Shown here piece by piece: positions 16,358 to 25,605 of a DNA stretch of 64,000 nucleotides. The notes under the pieces were generated by a model, which searched no databases, had not been told where the DNA came from, and saw only the letters and a list, made by a program, of their open reading frames with translations. The translations under genes were made by a program, and so were the position numbers. The stretch is from Streptosporangium amethystogenes. GTDB taxonomy: Bacteria; Actinomycetota; Actinomycetes; Streptosporangiales; Streptosporangiaceae. Numbering within the stretch: the first letter of the stretch is position 1; every line of letters begins with the position of its first letter. The stretch covers positions 558,001 to 622,000 of the forward strand of contig NZ_JOEQ01000004.1 in assembly GCF_000721075.1 (NCBI RefSeq). Direction: 5' to 3'.

Positions 16358-18112
16358 TCAGGGGGCCTTGGCGCAGGTGGGGTGACAGAGGCGGCGGGCC
16401 AGGGCGGACAGGAAGACGTCGATGATCTCTTCTGGACGCTGGGCGACGTGCAGGGAGCCGTTGGTGACCGAGGTGATCTGGGTCAGGGCGGCGCGATCGA
16501 GGTCGGCGCCGAAGGCGAGGACGACGATCTGGACGGGTCGCTCGGGGTTCCAGTCATCGCGGAGCCTCTCCACCAGCTTGGCGCTGGAGATGCCCTTGCC
16601 GTCGTCCTTGCCCGCCGTGATGACGAGCAGGGTGTTGTTCATGGTCTCGTCGTAGGACTCGGTCAGCGCGCGGAACCCCGCGATGATCGAGTCGTACAGG
16701 GCGCTGGGCTCCTTGGGGTCGGCGCGCAGAGTCCGGGTCAGCTCCTCCAGGCGGCTGCGCCGGATGACCTGACCGCCGTCGGGCTCGGTGATCGGGCCGA
16801 GGCGCACCCGCTCGCGCTGGTCCTCGCCCTTGGCCGAGGAGAACTCCCACATGCCCATGTGCGTGGAGTCGGGGAAAAGCTGCAGACCGAGCCTGGCGGC
16901 GTCGAGGGCGACGGTCAGCCGGGCCTTCCCCCGCTGCCCGTTGATCGGCCCGGCCATGTGTTTGCCGCTGTCCGCCAGCACCAGGATGTTGGTCGGCGGG
17001 GCGAGCCTGCTCCACGCCGCCAGCGCCTCGTCGATCATGCCGGGCAGGATGGTCGGGCGGGTGCGGGGCGCCTCGGTCGGGATCTCGGGACCGGGTGAGT
17101 ACGGGCCCAGGGAGCCGTCGGGTGAGCGGAAGCCCGCCCTGCGGGCCGCCTCCTGGGTCTCGGGGGAGCGCAGCCAGGCCGCGAAGGCCCTCGACCCGCT
17201 CGCCTTCGCCTCGTCGGGGGAGGTGACCACGTACGGGTAGTCGAGGTTGATGGTCCCCTCACGGGGATGCAGGGCGGTCACCGGGTCGTCCGACGGCCGA
17301 CGGTTGTGCTCCCAGACCGACTGCTCGGGAACGATCACCACGGGGCGCTGCCAGAAGGAGCGGTCGTCGACGGCGGCGAGCATGGTCCGGTAGTCGGGCG
17401 CCGCCCCCGCCTGCGCCCAGCGGACGAACGCGGTGAGCGCGCGGTCGGCCTCGGCGCCGCTGCCGACCACGTCCCTGGCCGCGGCCACGGTGGCGATTCC
17501 GGCACCCGCGAGCGACGGGTCGGGGACGCGGACCACGTCGGGTTCGTTCTCTGTCGGCCGGATCCGGCCACGGGTGGTCGCGGGGAAGACCATCCGCCAG
17601 TTCATGTCGGTCTTACCGACCGCGAAACGCCGGGCCAGGGACTTACGGGTGGCGAAGACCAGGGGCGAGGTCGCCATGACGGTCTCGGTGCCGGCCAGGT
17701 TCGCGGCCCCCTGCTTGCGGGCCAGCCGGATCCAGGCCGAGGAGTCGGAGATCCAGCCGTCCGGACGCTCGCTGAGCACCCCCGCGGTGCCGCCGAGCAG
17801 GGTGCGGAGCACCGTGGCGGGCGGCTGCTCGGTCACCTGCACCAGCACGCACCGGCCGTCGACGCCCGCCCTGCTCTGGTTGAACCGCCCCGCCGCCTCC
17901 ATGACGGTCGGGGCGATGTCGACGGCGGCGGCGACCCCGACCAGCACCGGGTCGCGGGCCGAGCACGAGCCCCCCGCCTGGTCGAGCACCAGGACGGTGC
18001 TCCCCGCCAGGGCGACCGCTATCGCGACCGCCGCCAGCGACAGGCGCAGCAGGACCTGACGTCGACGCCGCTCAGCGCCGACGGCCACACGGTGTCGACC
18101 GGAGGAGGGCAC
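16358..18112 (-). CDS. Membrane-anchored solute-binding plus VWA domain protein
   Basis: This 584-residue protein has one N-terminal membrane anchor (about 22-45), then an extracellular periplasmic-binding-protein-like domain (about 55-345; DIAPTVMEAAGRFNQ, PDGWISDSSAWIRLARKQG, NLDYPYVVTSPDEAKASG) and a C-terminal von Willebrand A domain (about 370-570). The usual MIDAS motif DxSxS is here ADSGKHM, so metal binding may be weakened or lost. Proteins with this solute-binding/VWA architecture are common in actinobacteria and not functionally defined. GTG at 18112 follows an AGAGG site. It is on the same strand as fbiC, 77 bases downstream, and could share its transcript. Confidence 0.85.
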   Translation of the reverse strand: MPSSGRHRVAVGAERRRRQVLLRLSLAAVAIAVALAGSTVLVLDQAGGSCSARDPVLVGVAAAVDIAPTVMEAAGRFNQSRAGVDGRCVLVQVTEQPPATVLRTLLGGTAGVLSERPDGWISDSSAWIRLARKQGAANLAGTETVMATSPLVFATRKSLARRFAVGKTDMNWRMVFPATTRGRIRPTENEPDVVRVPDPSLAGAGIATVAAARDVVGSGAEADRALTAFVRWAQAGAAPDYRTMLAAVDDRSFWQRPVVIVPEQSVWEHNRRPSDDPVTALHPREGTINLDYPYVVTSPDEAKASGSRAFAAWLRSPETQEAARRAGFRSPDGSLGPYSPGPEIPTEAPRTRPTILPGMIDEALAAWSRLAPPTNILVLADSGKHMAGPINGQRGKARLTVALDAARLGLQLFPDSTHMGMWEFSSAKGEDQRERVRLGPITEPDGGQVIRRSRLEELTRTLRADPKEPSALYDSIIAGFRALTESYDETMNNTLLVITAGKDDGKGISSAKLVERLRDDWNPERPVQIVVLAFGADLDRAALTQITSVTNGSLHVAQRPEEIIDVFLSALARRLCHPTCAKAP

Positions 18113-18189
18113 ACGGAGACCTCTCGCTAGAGGAGAAAGACGATTGTGTCAATGAACCCCTCGCGGAAGGCAAGCAAATATAGAACTTG

Positions 18190-20814
18190 TTATAACTTTG
18201 TCGGCGCCTCCAGCGGGAGCAGCGGAAGGGCGTTGGGGCGGACGCTCTGGCAGACCCCGTCGCTCGCCCTGGCCGCGGCCAGCCGCTCGGCGTCGGGCAC
18301 GCCGTAGGAGGTGGTCCGCTGCCGGATCGGCCGCCCGGTCGGGGCGACCATGGCCTCGATCTCACTGATCGTCTTGAAGGAGCCGTTCTCCGACCCGGCC
18401 ATCCTGCTGATCGTCTCCTCCATCAACGTGCCACCGAGGTCGTTGACCCCGCCCATGAGTACCTCGCGGCAGAGCCCGTCCTGGAGTTTCACCCAGGAGC
18501 ACTGGATGTTGGCGATCGCGCCGTGCAGCAGGACGCGGGCCAGCGCGTGCACCGCCCGGTTCTCCCGCGCCGTCGGCCCCGGGCGGGCGATCCCCGCCAG
18601 GTAGATGGGCGCACTGTGGTGGACGAACGGCAGCAGCACGAACTCGGAGAACCCGCCGGTCTCCTCCTGCATGCGGCGGATCAGCCGGATGTGCCGCACC
18701 CAGTGCGCGTGGTTGTCGACGTGGCCGTACATCATCGTGGAGGTCGTCGAAATGCCGACCCGGTGCGCGGTGGAGATGACCTCGACCCACTCGGCGGTGG
18801 GCAGCTTGCCCTTGGTCAGCACCCAGCGGACGTCGTCGTCGAGGATCTCCGCCGCGGTACCCGGCAGCGAGTCGACGCCCGCCTCCCTGGCGGCGACCAG
18901 CCAGTCCTCGATGGACAGGTTGGTGCGGCTGGCCCCGTTGATGACCTCCATCGGCGAGAACGCGTGAACGTGCATCCCGGGCACCCTGGCCTTGACCGCC
19001 CTGGCGATGTCGAAGTACGCGGTACCGGGCAGGTCGGGGTGGATGCCGCCCTGCATGCACACCTCGGTCGCCCCCGCCTGCCATCCTTCCCAGGCACGGT
19101 CGGCGACCTGGTCCAGCGAGAGGGTGTAGGCGTCGGCATCGGTACGGCGCTGCGCGAAGGCGCAGAAGCGGCAGCCCGTGTAGCAGACGTTCGTGAAGTT
19201 GATGTTCCTGTTCACCACGTAGGTGACGTCGTCACCGACCGCCTCCCTGCGCAGGCCGTCGGCGATCCGGCAGAGCTCGTCCAGCGCGGCGTCGTCGGCT
19301 CCGGCGCCCGACGGGTCCCCGGCGAGGTCGAGAAGGACGAGTGCCTGGGCGTCGCTCAGCCTCGCCGGGTCGCGTTCGGCCTGCCGCAGTGCCTCCCGCA
19401 CATCGCCCCTGACGGCGCCGCTCCCGGCGGTGCCCTCCGCGGCGGGCAGGCGCTCCTTCAGCGCCTCCCAGTCTCCGTAGACGTGGTCGAAGTCATCACG
19501 GCGGTCAGCGGTACGGCCCTCGGTGTCGACCGCCGTGTGCAGGTCGACGCGGCCCAGGGAGACGAAGCCCCCGTCGGGCTCCTGCCAGGGGCGGCCGGTC
19601 ACGACCGCGTCCTCGCGGGCGAGGCCGGTGTCGGGGTCCGCCAGGGCGGCCACGTGCGCGTTGAGCCTCGGGTCCAGCCAGGGCTCCCCCGCCAGCACGA
19701 ACTCGGGGTAGATGGTCAGCCGCTCGCGCAGCGTGAACCCGGCGGCGGCGGTGCGGGCGGCGAGGTCGTCGATCTGCGGCCAGGGGCGTTCGGGGTTGAC
19801 GTGGTCGGGCGTCAACGGCGAGACGCCGCCCCAGTCGTCGATGCCCGCTCTGATCATCAGCTCGTACTCGGAGTCGACCAGGTTCGGCGGGGCCTGCACC
19901 CTCGTCTTAGGCCCCAGCACCAGCCGGGTCACCGCGATGGTGGCGGCCAGTTCCTGCAGGTCCGCGTCGGGCATGCCGCGCATCGCGGTGTCCGGCTTGG
20001 CACGGAAGTTCTGAACGATGATCTCCTGGATGCCGCCGTACTCGCGCGCCACCCTGCGCAACGCGAACAGCGACTCGGCGCGCTCGGCGACCGTCTCCCC
20101 GATGCCGATGAGGATGCCGCTGGTGAACGGCACGTTCGTCCGTCCGGCGTCCTCCAGCACGCGCAGCCGCACGGCGGGGTCCTTGTCGGGCGAACCGTGG
20201 TGCGGCTGCCCCTTCTCCTCGAAGAGCCGCCGCGAGGTCGTCTCCAGCATCATGCCCATGGAGGGCGCGACCGGCTTGAGGCGCTGCAGGTCCCGCCAGG
20301 TCATGACGCCCGGGTTCAGGTGCGGCAGCAGCCCGGTCTCCTCAAGCACCCGCACGGCCATCGCGCGGACGTAGGAGAGCGTGTCGTCGTAGCCGTGCGC
20401 GTCCAGCCACTCGCGGGCCTGGTGCCAGCGGTCCTCCGGCCGGTCCCCCAGGGTGAACAACGCTTCCTTGCATCCCATGGCCGCGCCCTGCGCGGCGATC
20501 TCCAGCACCTCGTCGGGGCTCAGGAACAGACTCTCCAGCTTGTGCGGGGCGGTGGCGAAGGTGCAGTATCCGCAGCGGTCCCGGCAGAGCCTCGTCAGGG
20601 GGATGAAGACCTTGCGGCTGTAGGTGATGATCCCCTGTCGCCCGACCGCCTCCAGACCCGCGTCCCTGACCCTCCCGGCGTGGTCAAGAAGGGTCTCCAG
20701 GTGTGTGTCCCGGGCGTGCAACAGGGTTGTGGCCTCAGCGATATCAAGAGTTTTGCCATCGCGTGCCCTGGCCAGAGCCCGGCGCATCGCGTTGTCGGTG
20801 GGGTTGGGACTCAT
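18190..20814 (-). CDS. fbiC: 7,8-didemethyl-8-hydroxy-5-deazariboflavin (FO) synthase
   Basis: The 874-residue protein fuses the two radical-SAM enzymes CofG and CofH. The first cluster motif CRDRCGYC lies near 77-84 and the second, CYTGCRFC, near 541-548; both bind 4Fe-4S and SAM. Later CofH-type motifs include [16 protein letters not shown] and [14 protein letters not shown]. It condenses tyrosine with the ribityl-diaminouracil to make FO, the F420 chromophore. ATG at 20814 ([14 protein letters not shown]) is favoured over an in-frame ATG 60 bases upstream whose extra residues are not conserved-looking. It lies 10 kb from fbiAB, separated by the RiPP region. Confidence 0.97.
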   Translation of the reverse strand: MSPNPTDNAMRRALARARDGKTLDIAEATTLLHARDTHLETLLDHAGRVRDAGLEAVGRQGIITYSRKVFIPLTRLCRDRCGYCTFATAPHKLESLFLSPDEVLEIAAQGAAMGCKEALFTLGDRPEDRWHQAREWLDAHGYDDTLSYVRAMAVRVLEETGLLPHLNPGVMTWRDLQRLKPVAPSMGMMLETTSRRLFEEKGQPHHGSPDKDPAVRLRVLEDAGRTNVPFTSGILIGIGETVAERAESLFALRRVAREYGGIQEIIVQNFRAKPDTAMRGMPDADLQELAATIAVTRLVLGPKTRVQAPPNLVDSEYELMIRAGIDDWGGVSPLTPDHVNPERPWPQIDDLAARTAAAGFTLRERLTIYPEFVLAGEPWLDPRLNAHVAALADPDTGLAREDAVVTGRPWQEPDGGFVSLGRVDLHTAVDTEGRTADRRDDFDHVYGDWEALKERLPAAEGTAGSGAVRGDVREALRQAERDPARLSDAQALVLLDLAGDPSGAGADDAALDELCRIADGLRREAVGDDVTYVVNRNINFTNVCYTGCRFCAFAQRRTDADAYTLSLDQVADRAWEGWQAGATEVCMQGGIHPDLPGTAYFDIARAVKARVPGMHVHAFSPMEVINGASRTNLSIEDWLVAAREAGVDSLPGTAAEILDDDVRWVLTKGKLPTAEWVEVISTAHRVGISTTSTMMYGHVDNHAHWVRHIRLIRRMQEETGGFSEFVLLPFVHHSAPIYLAGIARPGPTARENRAVHALARVLLHGAIANIQCSWVKLQDGLCREVLMGGVNDLGGTLMEETISRMAGSENGSFKTISEIEAMVAPTGRPIRQRTTSYGVPDAERLAAARASDGVCQSVRPNALPLLPLEAPTKL

Positions 20815-21035
20815 GACGTCACAGTACGGCGCGGCGCTCATCTGCCCGGCGGCGGGTACCGGACCTCGATCCAACGCTTCAGATTCGCTAAAGAATCACT
20901 ACAAGCAGATCTAGATAGACATAAATGCTTGCAGATACATAGATTTAGACATGTCAGCCGGAACCTTCGCAGTCACGAAGACCCCCGGTCCTCCACCGAG
21001 GCACCTACCTCGGACCCCACCCCCAGGAGCCGAAG

Positions 21036-21236
21036 ATGTTCTGGTTTCTCCTTACCCTTGTCGCCATCGCCGTCCTCGCCCCGCTGGTGGGCGCCGACAC
21101 CCGCGACAGCCTCGACTGGCATCGCCAGGACCCCTTCCCCGACGAGGGGGCGCTCAGCACGATCACCGGTCACGCGCGGGCGGGCGCGGCCCGCGAGCGG
21201 GTGGCCGCGCACCGCCCGACCCCGGTGGCCGGCTGA
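21036..21236 (+). CDS. Small single-span membrane protein
   Basis: A 66-residue protein with an N-terminal hydrophobic helix (MFWFLLTLVAIAVLAPLVGA) and a hydrophilic tail (DTRDSLDWHRQDPFPDEG). An AGGAG site lies just before the ATG, and the tail's codon use resembles neighbouring genes, which supports it as real. It is divergent from fbiC. No family is recognised. A 22-base imperfect inverted repeat at 21262-21283 lies between it and the convergent gene and may end transcription. Confidence 0.65.
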   Translation: MFWFLLTLVAIAVLAPLVGADTRDSLDWHRQDPFPDEGALSTITGHARAGAARERVAAHRPTPVAG

Positions 21237-21287
21237 CCCCGCGTTCCGCCGGGAGAACACCTCCCGCACGCCGTACGGCGGGACCGG

Positions 21288-22382
21288 TCAGATGTCGCTG
21301 GAGAAGCGGATCGCGGACTCGGGGAGCACCACACCGGGCCAGACCCGGCTGCCCGCGAGCAGTTCGTTCCCGGGGCCGACCACGGCTCCGTCGCCGACGA
21401 CCACATCCCTCAGGACCGCTCCACAGTCGACGCGCGCGCCGATGCCGACCACCGAGTCGACCACCACCGCACCCGAGTGCACGATGCAGTCGTCTCCGAG
21501 CACGCTGCCACCGACCTGCGCCCCCGACTCCACGATCGCGCGGGCGCCGATCACAGAACCGCCGGAGACCTTGGCCTCGGGCGAGATCATGGCGCCGGGC
21601 AGCGCGAGGAAGTCACCGGTGGGACCCGGCAGTGCGGGCGAGACGAGCCGGCCGAGGACCAGGTCGCGGGAGCCCTGCACGAAGGCGGCGGGCGTGCCCA
21701 CGTCGAGCCAGTAGGACGCGTCGGCGTAGCCGAGCACCAGGGCGCCGTCCTCGATCAGGCCGGGGAAGGTCTCGCGCTCGACCGAGACGACCTGCCCCTC
21801 CGGGATCGTGTCGATCACCGAGCGGGTGAAGACGTAACATCCGGCGTTGATCCGGTTGGTGACCGGGTTCGGGGTCTTCTCCAGGAAGGCGGTCACCCTC
21901 CCGTCGTCGTCGGTCGGCACGCAGCCGAAGCGCGACGGGTCGTCCACCTCGGTCAGGTGCAGGGTGAGGGCGGCCCCCCGCGCGACATGCGTCGCGATCT
22001 GGTCGCCGATGTCGTGACCGGACAGGATGTCGCCGTTCAGCACCAGCACCGGATCATCGGGGCCGCAGGTCAGCGCCTTGGCGGCGTTGCGGATGGCCCC
22101 GCCGGTGCCGAGCGGCTCCTCCTCCGTCATGTACTCGAGTTCAAGGCCGAAGGCCTCGCCGTTCCCGAACGCCTCGGAGAACATCTCCGCCCGGTAGGAG
22201 GTGGCGAACACGATGCGCCGCACGCCGAAGGCCCTGGCACGGGCGAGCTGGTGGGAGAGGAAGGGAACTCCCGCCGTGGGCAACAGAGGTTTCGGGGTGT
22301 CCAGCGTCAACGGACGCAGGCGCGTCCCTCGTCCACCGACAAGGAGAATCGCCTCTAGGTCCGGCAAAGGTGTCTCCATCAT
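21288..22382 (-). CDS. manB: Mannose-1-phosphate guanylyltransferase (NDP-sugar pyrophosphorylase)
   Basis: The 364-residue protein has a nucleotidyltransferase domain with the signature LVGGRGTRLRPLTLDTPKPLLP (residues 13-34, shown only by position and key residues GGRGTRLR and PKP), the catalytic VLNGDIL, and a C-terminal left-handed beta helix (hexapeptide repeats from about 245). It corresponds in context to the actinobacterial gene near whiB2-fbiAB that makes GDP-mannose for mannolipids and wall glycans. It is 17 bases downstream of a GT4 gene in the same operon. Glucose-1-P thymidylyltransferase activity is possible but less likely. Confidence 0.82.
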   Translation of the reverse strand: MMETPLPDLEAILLVGGRGTRLRPLTLDTPKPLLPTAGVPFLSHQLARARAFGVRRIVFATSYRAEMFSEAFGNGEAFGLELEYMTEEEPLGTGGAIRNAAKALTCGPDDPVLVLNGDILSGHDIGDQIATHVARGAALTLHLTEVDDPSRFGCVPTDDDGRVTAFLEKTPNPVTNRINAGCYVFTRSVIDTIPEGQVVSVERETFPGLIEDGALVLGYADASYWLDVGTPAAFVQGSRDLVLGRLVSPALPGPTGDFLALPGAMISPEAKVSGGSVIGARAIVESGAQVGGSVLGDDCIVHSGAVVVDSVVGIGARVDCGAVLRDVVVGDGAVVGPGNELLAGSRVWPGVVLPESAIRFSSDI

Positions 22383-22399
22383 TCCGCGAGGTTAACTCA

Positions 22400-23521
22400 C
22401 TACTCGGCCGCGCGCTGGTAAGAGAGCAGGTGTGCCTCGGCCGAGGCGTCCCAGGTGAACTCCTTGGCACGGGCGATACCCGCCGCGGACAGCACGTCCC
22501 TGCGCTCGGGTGAGGAGAGCAGCGTGCGCAGCGCGGCGGCGATGCTCTCGGCGTCCGGCTCGGTGTAGGCGACCGCGTCGCCCCCCACCTCCGGCAGCGA
22601 GGTGCGATGCGTGGTGAGCACCGGCGCGCCGCAGGCCATGGCCTCCAGCACCGGCAGCCCGAAACCCTCGCCCCGCGAGGGAAAGGCCGCGATCACCGCC
22701 CCGCCGAGAAAACCGCACAGGTCGGCGAAGGACAGGAAGCCGGGACGGAGCACCCGTACCGTCGAGGGGACCTGCTCCACCGCGGCGTCCACCTCGACGT
22801 CGCGGATGCCCCCGGCGAGCACCAGGGCGGGCGGGTGGGCGATGTCCTCCACCGCGCGTACGAAGCCGCGGATCAGGTTCGGCACGTTCTTGCGGGGCTC
22901 CAGCGGGCCGAGGAAGGCCACGTAGGGGGTGCCGTGCAGGCCGAGCCGGTCGGAGGCGTGCTTGACCTCACGCTCGGACGGCGGATGGAACAGCGCCGGA
23001 TCGACACCGTGGTAGGCGACGTCGATCCGGGTCGGATCGGCCGAGAGCAGCCTGATCAGCTCGTCCCTGGTCGCCTTGGAGGGCACGATCACCCGGCTGG
23101 CGTGCCGGACCGCCGTGCGGGTCGCCGCGCGGAAGAACGCCGCCTTGACCGCGTCGTGCTGCAGGGGCTCGGTGAAACAGGTGAGGTCGTGCACCGTCGC
23201 CACGGTCGGCAGGCCCGAGCTCAGCGGAATCGAGTAGTAGGGGGCATGGATGACCTGGGCGGCGACCTGCCGGGCGAGGAAGGGCAGACCCGTCTGCTCC
23301 CAGGTCAGGCGGGCGGCCCTGTTGGTGATCCCGTGAGGCCCCGGCACGATCCGCGCGGAGGGCGCCAGTCCGGTATATCGGGCGGCATCGGCACGCTGGC
23401 AGACGACCACGAGATCAGCGCCCGCCCTGTCCAGCGCGGCGACGAGTCCATCGACGTACCTGATCAGCGCACCGCGATCGGCCGGAACCGCGGCCGCGTC
23501 GACGAGCACTCTAGGCGTCAA
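22400..23521 (-). CDS. GT4-family glycosyltransferase
   Basis: The 373-residue protein has the two Rossmann halves of GT-B enzymes. The C-terminal half shows LGPLEPRKNVPNLIRGF and, later, FPSRGEGFGLPVLEAMACGAPV with the donor-binding E-x7-E motif typical of GT4. Mannosyltransferases share these motifs, and the adjacent GDP-mannose pyrophosphorylase suggests a mannosyl donor, but acceptor and donor are not proven. The apparent start is TTG at 23521 with GGGGAG upstream; a GTG four codons later is possible. The enzyme should act at the cytoplasmic face. Confidence 0.88.
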   Translation of the reverse strand: MTPRVLVDAAAVPADRGALIRYVDGLVAALDRAGADLVVVCQRADAARYTGLAPSARIVPGPHGITNRAARLTWEQTGLPFLARQVAAQVIHAPYYSIPLSSGLPTVATVHDLTCFTEPLQHDAVKAAFFRAATRTAVRHASRVIVPSKATRDELIRLLSADPTRIDVAYHGVDPALFHPPSEREVKHASDRLGLHGTPYVAFLGPLEPRKNVPNLIRGFVRAVEDIAHPPALVLAGGIRDVEVDAAVEQVPSTVRVLRPGFLSFADLCGFLGGAVIAAFPSRGEGFGLPVLEAMACGAPVLTTHRTSLPEVGGDAVAYTEPDAESIAAALRTLLSSPERRDVLSAAGIARAKEFTWDASAEAHLLSYQRAAE

Positions 23522-23611
23522 GAAGGATCGCTCCCCTCATGATTCACACGGGACGGCCGTCCCCTTCCTTCGTTCACTCTATTGCCAGAGTCTCCGAAAT
23601 CATGGGGGAAA

Positions 23612-24580
23612 TCACACGGCTTTTCCCGAAGCGTGGTCCTTATTGGAAGCCGCGGCATGGCGCGCGGCCAGACCCGCGAGACCCGCGCAGACGAGATCGC
23701 CAAGAACGATCACAATCCGGGAGCAGAGCGCCGCCGCTATGGCCGATCCCTGGTCCAGCACGGGCGCCAGGACGGCCACCATGGCCACCTCCCGCACGCC
23801 CGCCCCCGCCGGGACGACGAACGTCATGATGCCCAGGCACCACGACAGGGCGAACGCGCCGATGGAGAAGAGGACCGCGGAGAACCCGGAAGGTCCGAGG
23901 TCGTGCACGATCGCCGCCAGGTGCAGTCCGTACGCGATCCAGCCGCCCAGTGCCCAGCCCAGCGCGGTGAGCATGCCCCTGCGGGTGAGGGGGCGCTCCA
24001 GCGGCTCGCGCCTCAGCTTGCGCAGCCCGAAACCGAGGACCGCGTTGACCACCCTCGGCTCGAAGGCCACCGCGAGCACGGGGATCAGCAGGAACGCCCA
24101 GGCGTACGGCGCGGCCGCGCCCGGCCGGGCCGCCAGCAGCGTCACCCCCGAAACCACCAGGCCGCTGCCGAGCTGCACCGGTAGCGTCAGGAAGAACGCC
24201 GCCGCGCTGCGCGACCGGGGAACGCCCAGCTCCCGCCCCATCTCCATCTGGGCGATCACCGGCCAGAGCGAACCGGGGATGTACTTGCCGAGCTGGCCCA
24301 CGAAGAAGACCCTCGCCCCCGCGCGCAGCGGCAGCGGCGAGCCCAGGTCGGCCAGCAGCGCCCGCCAGGTCATCATCCCGCCGCACAGCGCGGCGAGCAC
24401 CGCCACCAGCGACAACACGAGCGACAGTGCGGACAGCCGGGCGAACCCCGCGCGGATGTCGTCCCACTGACTCAGCACCACCCAGGCGCCGAACCCGAGC
24501 GCGAGGAGCAGGAAGGCGACGCGGGCCAGCCGTCTCAGGGTGGACGCGCCGGATCGGACGGCTCCTTCGTCCTCGCTCAC
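23612..24580 (-). CDS. LPG-synthase-type (UPF0104) integral membrane protein
   Basis: The 322-residue protein has about eight membrane helices and the family markers RVFFVGQLGKYIPGS near residue 78 and VPAGAGVREVAMVAVLAPV near 265, matching the membrane domain of lysylphosphatidylglycerol synthases and related flippase-like proteins. It lacks a cytosolic aminoacyl-transferase domain, so a lipid-linked glycan or polyprenol-phosphate transport role fits better than LPG synthesis; this is inference. GTG at 24580 lies 7 bases after the methyltransferase stop. A paralogue is at 25606-26571. Confidence 0.87.
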   Translation of the reverse strand: MSEDEGAVRSGASTLRRLARVAFLLLALGFGAWVVLSQWDDIRAGFARLSALSLVLSLVAVLAALCGGMMTWRALLADLGSPLPLRAGARVFFVGQLGKYIPGSLWPVIAQMEMGRELGVPRSRSAAAFFLTLPVQLGSGLVVSGVTLLAARPGAAAPYAWAFLLIPVLAVAFEPRVVNAVLGFGLRKLRREPLERPLTRRGMLTALGWALGGWIAYGLHLAAIVHDLGPSGFSAVLFSIGAFALSWCLGIMTFVVPAGAGVREVAMVAVLAPVLDQGSAIAAALCSRIVIVLGDLVCAGLAGLAARHAAASNKDHASGKAV

Positions 24581-24587
24581 CGCGGGC

Positions 24588-25427
24588 TCACAGGGGACGT
24601 ACCGACTCGGGCGGCTGCGGCAGCGACCGCCCGGCCGGGCGGCGCTCACCCCTGGTCGCCACCCACAGGTAGGTGGGCACCACGGGCAGCAGGGCGCGCA
24701 GCACCGGACGGGGCAGCCGCGACAGCACGCCACCGGCCACCCGCCCCGCCGCACCGCCGAAGAGCTCGTCACCCGCGAACGCCGCCGGGGTGGCGAGCAC
24801 CGGGAAGGTGTAGTCCCACACCCGCAGGCCGCGCACCATCCTGCGCAGGCCGCGCCGGGTGCGATAGCGCTCGTAGTAGCTGTCGGCCCGGCCGAAGAGC
24901 CGCACGTAGCGGTCGGCCGCCGCGGGCGGCAGGTAGGACAGGAACGGCAGCTTGTAGTGCGGCTCCATCACACCGAGCCGGTTGCCCAGCCCGAGATAGA
25001 GCACACCGTCCGCGGAGAGCACCCGGCGCATCTCGGCCATGATCGCGTCCGGGTCGACCACGTGCTCGTAGATGTGGTTGAAGACCAGTACGTCGATCGA
25101 GCCGTCGGGGAAGGGCAGTGCGGTGCCGTCTGCGCAGACGAACTCGACCCGCTCGCCGAACCGCTGGGCCGCCTTGCGCAGGCCCGGCACGTCGATGTCG
25201 ACGCCGAACGTCCGGCTCGCGCCCGCCGCGGCCAGCTCGTCGGCGATGAACCCCGCCGAGCAGCCGATGTCGGCGACGGTCAGACCGGCGAGGACGTCCT
25301 CTTCCCTGCCGAGAAAGTGCCCGAGCACCGCGACGATCTTCGCGGCCTTCCTGCGGCGCTTCTCCTCGTCCAGCATCGCCGCCTGGAACTCGGAGTACTC
25401 AAGCTGCGCGACCCGCTCGGCGCTCAT
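24588..25427 (-). CDS. Class I SAM-dependent methyltransferase
   Basis: This 279-residue protein contains VADIGCSAGFIADEL (motif I, near residue 50), GVDIDVPGL (motif II), FVCADGTALPFPDGSIDVLVFN (motif III-IV region, given by its core ADGTALPF) and a hydrophobic C-terminal part that may associate with membrane. Methyltransferases of this type modify glycolipid or wall intermediates in glycosyltransferase clusters. ATG at 25427 and GTG at 25430 share an AGGAG site; either may start. It forms an operon with the flippase-like protein downstream (7-base gap). Substrate unknown. Confidence 0.85.
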   Translation of the reverse strand: MSAERVAQLEYSEFQAAMLDEEKRRRKAAKIVAVLGHFLGREEDVLAGLTVADIGCSAGFIADELAAAGASRTFGVDIDVPGLRKAAQRFGERVEFVCADGTALPFPDGSIDVLVFNHIYEHVVDPDAIMAEMRRVLSADGVLYLGLGNRLGVMEPHYKLPFLSYLPPAAADRYVRLFGRADSYYERYRTRRGLRRMVRGLRVWDYTFPVLATPAAFAGDELFGGAAGRVAGGVLSRLPRPVLRALLPVVPTYLWVATRGERRPAGRSLPQPPESVRPL

Positions 25428-25605
25428 CACTCGCTCACCGCTCCTCTTCCCCTTCGCGTGCCGCCGGTTCGCATGACGCCGGGACTTCCCCTCCGGATGG
25501 TGCCGGACCGCGCACGCCGCCCGCGGGCGCTCCACCACGCCGCCCAAGAGTACCGGTGACCGGCGACCCTACCGCCGAGTAAGAAGAGCGTCGTACCCTT
25601 GGCGG

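Noticed and set aside
18523..21714. Over 1000-codon plus-strand reading frame
   Set aside because: It is antisense to fbiC and the manB-type gene; its length is a by-product of high GC content.
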